Origin: Lichenicola sp050954785
GTDB lineage: Bacteria; Pseudomonadota; Alphaproteobacteria; Acetobacterales; Acetobacteraceae
NCBI GenBank assembly: GCA_050954785.1
Contig: JBPBQO010000035.1
Span: 9,481-73,480, forward strand
Reading direction: 5' to 3'
Length of the DNA: 64,000 nucleotides
A program made the position numbers and the translations under genes. The notes under the pieces were generated by a model. That model had not been told where the DNA came from. It saw only the letters and a list, made by a program, of their open reading frames with translations, and did no database searches. Shown here piece after piece: positions 61,081 through 64,000 of this stretch. The stretch's first letter is position 1; every line of letters starts with the position of its first letter.

Positions 61081-62444
61081 ATGGCAATTCCGGTCGCGAG
61101 TTTGAGCCGCTGGGTCCGGGCGGCGGCGGCATACCACAGCCCGGCGGCGAAGAAGCCGACATAGTAGCCGATATCGGCGCCGCCCAGCAGTCGGGCGACC
61201 GGACCGGTATAGAGGTCGCTGGTCGAGAACAGAATGATGGTCAGCACGGATGTCACCACGAAGATGGTGGCGCCGATGGTCCAGCCAGGCGGATCCCGGT
61301 GCGGAGCGCTGCCCACGAGATACCAGTCCGCCAGCACGATGCCGATCCATGGCGCGATCCAGTAGAGCGTGACGACCAGGTAGCTGGTGTAGAGGTCGGC
61401 GTAGCGGCCGGCGCCGACCACGGCCAGCACATAGCCCAGGCTGGCGGTGACGATCGCCGCCAGCACGCGCGGAACCTGGATACCGGCGGAGATCAGGCTG
61501 TAGCTCGCGGTGTTGTCGTTGAACGAGTTGCCGGTGATCGACGACAGCGCGATCGCGGCCAGCACCACCGGCCCGAGCAGCCCGGCCGCATGCTGCAGGC
61601 TGGCGATTACCGCGACCGGAGATGCCTCGCCGATGGCGCCGGCAGTCAGCAGCCCAAGCAGTTGAAACGGGATCGCCGAGCCGAGCAGCCCGGCCAGCGC
61701 GAGCCAGACGACGCGTTTCGGAGAAACGTTTGCCGGCAGGTAGCGGGTGTAGTCCGAGGAATAGGAGGCCCAGGACAGGTTGAAACTGGCAAGGATCGCG
61801 GTGGCCAGGATGAAGATGGCGGCGGATGGCGGGTGCGGCGCCGTCGGCACGCCTCCTGCCCGGCTCACCACCAGCAGCCCGACCGCGCCGAGCACCACCA
61901 GCAGCAGCCCGCCCAGGTATTTCTGCAGGGCCTGGACCACGTGGTGACCATAGATGCTGGCGACCATCTGGATCGATGCCAGCACGCCGAGCGCCAGCCA
62001 GAATGGCGGTGTCAGTCCGACCGCGGCCACCAGGGCGATCAGGGCGGCGGCCGCCGGCACGTTGTTCACCGCGTCCCAGCCGATGCAGTAGATCCAGTTC
62101 AGGAACGCCGGCAGCCGCAGGCCCTTGCGGCCAAGCGCGCGGCGGGAGGACTCCATTTGCGGCAGGCCGGTTTTCGGCCCGATCGCAGCGGCAAGCGCCA
62201 CCGGGAGCGCCCCGACCAGGTTGCCGATCAGGATGGCGGCCAGGCCCCAGCGGAAATCGAGCCCGAGATGCACCAGCAGTACGCCGGTCACCCATCCGCC
62301 GGGTCCGAGATTGGGCGAAAAGTGGCTCCAGAACACCCGGTCGAGACGCATCATCTTTTCGGCGGCGGGCACCGGTTCCGACACCGCGCGCGCGCCAGTG
62401 TCCTCCATCGTGGGCCGGAGCAGGGAGAAGCGGTGTGCCGTCAT
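61077..62444 (-). CDS. NCS1-family nucleobase/cytosine permease
   Basis: A 455-residue, 12-helix transporter of the nucleobase:cation symporter-1 group: FWSHFSPNLGPGGWVTGVLLVHLGLDF, NWIYCIGWDAVNNVPAAAALI, ATAILASFNLSWASYSSDYTRYLP and ITGNSFNDNTASYSLISAG correspond to the CodB-like conserved helices. It should import cytosine, a related pyrimidine/purine, or a hydantoin-like compound with a cation. I set the start at MTAHRF (62444). The DUF3297 gene is overlapped downstream. Confidence 0.86.
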   Translation of the reverse strand: MTAHRFSLLRPTMEDTGARAVSEPVPAAEKMMRLDRVFWSHFSPNLGPGGWVTGVLLVHLGLDFRWGLAAILIGNLVGALPVALAAAIGPKTGLPQMESSRRALGRKGLRLPAFLNWIYCIGWDAVNNVPAAAALIALVAAVGLTPPFWLALGVLASIQMVASIYGHHVVQALQKYLGGLLLVVLGAVGLLVVSRAGGVPTAPHPPSAAIFILATAILASFNLSWASYSSDYTRYLPANVSPKRVVWLALAGLLGSAIPFQLLGLLTAGAIGEASPVAVIASLQHAAGLLGPVVLAAIALSSITGNSFNDNTASYSLISAGIQVPRVLAAIVTASLGYVLAVVGAGRYADLYTSYLVVTLYWIAPWIGIVLADWYLVGSAPHRDPPGWTIGATIFVVTSVLTIILFSTSDLYTGPVARLLGGADIGYYVGFFAAGLWYAAAARTQRLKLATGIAI

Positions 62445-62568
62445 GATACCTGTCCCCATTGCCACGGGGAGGATCATGGCAGGCCCGGCCGCGCGAACAA
62501 ACGATGGCCGGCAACGTTGACGCCCGATGTCCGCCAGTCGCGGCGGCGCAACTCAAGGAGTGTCCATC

Positions 62569-62994
62569 ATGATCACCTACGGTTCAGCCGCCTGGGAAGG
62601 CGGACTCAAGGACGGCAAGGGCCTGCTTTCGACCAAGAGCGGCGCATTGTCCGACTATCCGTATGGGTTCGCGGCCCGTTTCGAGGGCAAGTCCGGCAGC
62701 AATCCCGAGGAGCTGATCGGCGCCGCGCATGCCGGCTGCTTCACCATGGCGTTCTCGCTGATCCTCGGCGAGGAGAATCTGACGGCGGAGCACATGGAGA
62801 CCAAGGCCGAAGTCACGCTGGACAAGGTCGAGGGCGGTTTCGCGATCACCAAGTCTCACCTGACCCTGACGGCGAAGATCCCCGGGATCGACCAGGCGAA
62901 GTTCGAGGAGCTTTCGGGCAAGGCAAAGGCCGGCTGCCCGGTCTCGAAGCTGCTGAATGCCGAGATCACGCTCGACGCAACGCTCCTGTCCTGA
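62569..62994 (+). CDS. OsmC-family peroxiredoxin (organic hydroperoxide resistance)
   Basis: A 141-residue OsmC/Ohr-fold protein. The two redox cysteines are in AAHAGCFTMAF and KAGCPVSKLL, and the basic/acidic network around PEELIGAAHAG is kept. AAGGAG is 8 bases before the ATG. It reduces organic hydroperoxides in the cytoplasm. It ends in a convergent arrangement with a small membrane-protein gene, with a shared stem-loop between them. Confidence 0.9.
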   Translation: MITYGSAAWEGGLKDGKGLLSTKSGALSDYPYGFAARFEGKSGSNPEELIGAAHAGCFTMAFSLILGEENLTAEHMETKAEVTLDKVEGGFAITKSHLTLTAKIPGIDQAKFEELSGKAKAGCPVSKLLNAEITLDATLLS

Positions 62995-63002
62995 AGCTAT
63001 GC

Positions 63003-63028
63003 CCGGCGGCGGCGTGAGCTGCCGCCGG
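63003..63028. terminator. Bidirectional stem-loop between convergent genes
   Basis: An 11-bp stem (ccggcggcggc / gctgccgccgg, one G-U pair) with a GTGA loop lies between osmC and the convergent membrane-protein gene. Its position suits a shared terminator. Confidence 0.65.
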
Positions 63029-63032
63029 TCGA

Positions 63033-63419
63033 TCAGATGCCTGCGTGCGGTGTTCTTGGCTGGATGCGACGTGCGCACGCCACATCGACGGCGCTGGTCG
63101 CGGCCACGAACAGGAACGCCAGAAGCCGCGTGCCCCTGCGTGGTGCGCCGGTCCCGAAGCCGCCGGCGAGACTGCCAAGATCCAGCGCATCGCCGCCGAC
63201 GCGAGCCCAGACCCAGGGGGTCGGGTCGGATGCGGTGAGGAGCGCGATCCCGGTGCCGATTTCGCGGATGCCGTAGAGGCGCGCGATACCGGTCCGCTTG
63301 CCGCCGATCATGCCCAGCAGTTGGCTGGCACCGACAAGCTGGCTGACGCCGAGGCCGATGCTGAACCAGCCCAGCGCCTTCGCCGCGCGGTCGGAAGTAC
63401 GCCGTGTCATAGCCGTCAT
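63033..63419 (-). CDS. Small integral membrane protein, DUF4267-like
   Basis: A 128-residue protein with about four hydrophobic segments: ALGWFSIGLGVSQLVG, TGIARLYGIREIGTGIALL, GGDALDLGSLAG, LLAFLFVAATSAVDVA. The start at 63419 has AAGGA 8 bases upstream; a longer frame exists but lacks a ribosome site. It resembles the small membrane proteins often found beside SRPBCC genes. The function is unknown. Confidence 0.65.
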   Translation of the reverse strand: MTAMTRRTSDRAAKALGWFSIGLGVSQLVGASQLLGMIGGKRTGIARLYGIREIGTGIALLTASDPTPWVWARVGGDALDLGSLAGGFGTGAPRRGTRLLAFLFVAATSAVDVACARRIQPRTPHAGI

Positions 63420-63597
63420 GGGAGAAGTCCTTGTCGTGATGCGGTTGTTCCGCACAGAGACGCTGACGTCCGCGCGCCGATGCGGATTTGAACAAAACTC
63501 CGCTATCGGCGACGCATCGGTCGTGATTTCCGCTTTCCGACGCCACGGGATATATCGCACCGCAATTCCAAATTTCCGCTGCACGTAAGGACAGACC
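63420..63597. promoter_or_regulatory. Divergent leader before ahcY
   Basis: The 178 bases upstream of ahcY contain its GTAAGGA ribosome site. I looked for a SAH or SAM riboswitch fold and could not support one from sequence alone. Confidence 0.3.
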
Positions 63598-64000
63598 ATG
63601 AGCCAGGACTACAAGGTCAAGGATATCAGCCTCGCCGGCTGGGGTCGGAAAGAAATCTCGATCGCCGAAGGTGAGATGCCCGGCCTGATGGCGCTGCGCG
63701 ACGAGTTCGGCCCGGGCCAGATCCTGAAGGGTGCCCGGATCGCCGGCTGCCTGCACATGACCATCCAGACCGCGGTGCTGATCGAGACCCTGATCGCGCT
63801 CGGCGCCACGGTTCGCTGGTCGTCCTGCAACATCTTCTCGACCCAGGACCAGGCAGCGGCGGCGGTGGCCGAGGCCGGCGTCCCGGTGTTCGCCTGGAAG
63901 GGCCTCAGCGAGGAGGAGTTCTGGTGGTGCATCGAGCAGACCGTGCGCGGACCGGACGGGTGGGTCCCGAACATGATCCTCGACGACGGCGGCGACCTGA
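63598..64000 (+). CDS. ahcY: Adenosylhomocysteinase, 5' part (cut by window end)
   Basis: The first ~134 residues of S-adenosylhomocysteine hydrolase, which splits SAH into adenosine and homocysteine with tightly bound NAD. KVKDISLAGWGRKEISIAE, EMPGLMALRDEF, GARIAGCLHMTIQTAVLIETL, GATVRWSSCNIFSTQDQAAAA and PNMILDDGGDL match the family. AAGGAC lies about 8 bases before the ATG. The NAD-binding part lies beyond the window. Confidence 0.92.
   Translation, partial: MSQDYKVKDISLAGWGRKEISIAEGEMPGLMALRDEFGPGQILKGARIAGCLHMTIQTAVLIETLIALGATVRWSSCNIFSTQDQAAAAVAEAGVPVFAWKGLSEEEFWWCIEQTVRGPDGWVPNMILDDGGDL

Noticed and set aside
63420..63597. SAH riboswitch upstream of ahcY
   Set aside because: I could not build a supported pseudoknot or the conserved core from the sequence; the leader is short.
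1..64000. CRISPR arrays, rRNA, tRNA, intact prophage
   Set aside because: No regular spacer-repeat pattern, tRNA-like cloverleaf or phage gene order was seen on either strand by eye.

Overview
The window is high-GC DNA, densely packed on both strands, from an aerobic Gram-negative bacterium. TonB-dependent receptors, OmpW, lipoproteins and an entericidin indicate an outer membrane. An HWE-family histidine kinase, a FnrL/FnrN-type oxygen sensor (C-x2-C-x7-C), a bo3-type quinol oxidase subunit and a PE-LIG-POL ligase D beside Ku point to an alphaproteobacterium. My best guess is Rhodospirillales/Acetobacteraceae, which is an inference and not a sequence match.

Layout. (1) 0.1-13.1 kb: a catabolic island. 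It has an ATZ/TRZ-type amidohydrolase; an MFS transporter and a TonB-dependent receptor beside an AraC-type regulator; and a forward gene train of isochorismatase-like amidase, MFS transporter, RutA-like flavin monooxygenase, M20 amidohydrolase, TauD-type dioxygenase and Rieske oxygenase, closed by an 11-bp-stem terminator. The mix suggests uptake and ring opening of an unidentified, probably nitrogen-containing, compound. (2) 13.4-17.4 kb: an orphan FkbM methyltransferase, a secreted unknown protein, and a receiver/HWE-kinase pair. (3) 17.6-21.4 kb: an Fe(III) ABC transporter (fbpABC). (4) 21.6-27 kb: entericidin, peroxiredoxin, a SPOR-domain lytic transglycosylase, a Wzm/Wzt-type polysaccharide exporter, and a 2OG-Fe(II) oxygenase beside OmpW. 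(5) 27.7-30.7 kb: an oxygen-response module made of a FNR-type regulator with four candidate Fe-S cysteines, a near-perfect FNR box between it and ompW, and a stand-alone cyoB with a perfect FNR box upstream. (6) 30.7-34.4 kb: a coupled hscC / J-protein / DUF1266 chaperone operon. (7) 34.6-43 kb: assimilatory nitrate/nitrite genes (transporter, nasA, unknown gene, nirB, nirD) with a divergent PP2C-kinase fusion. (8) 43-50 kb: accessory DNA with a GH5 glucanase, an IS481 transposase remnant, esterases, secreted unknowns and TetR with a candidate operator. (9) 50-58 kb: a glycogen-debranching-type glucosidase, ligD-ku for end joining, and acetate kinase preceded by a 65-codon stump of phosphoketolase. 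(10) 58-64 kb: a second TonB receptor, an NCS1 permease overlapping a DUF3297 gene, OsmC, a small membrane protein, and the start of ahcY cut by the window edge.

The most interesting points are the catabolic island of unknown substrate, the FNR/orphan-CyoB module with visible operators, the decayed xfp-ackA operon, and the conserved unknown gene inside the nitrate operon. I saw no CRISPR array, rRNA or tRNA.
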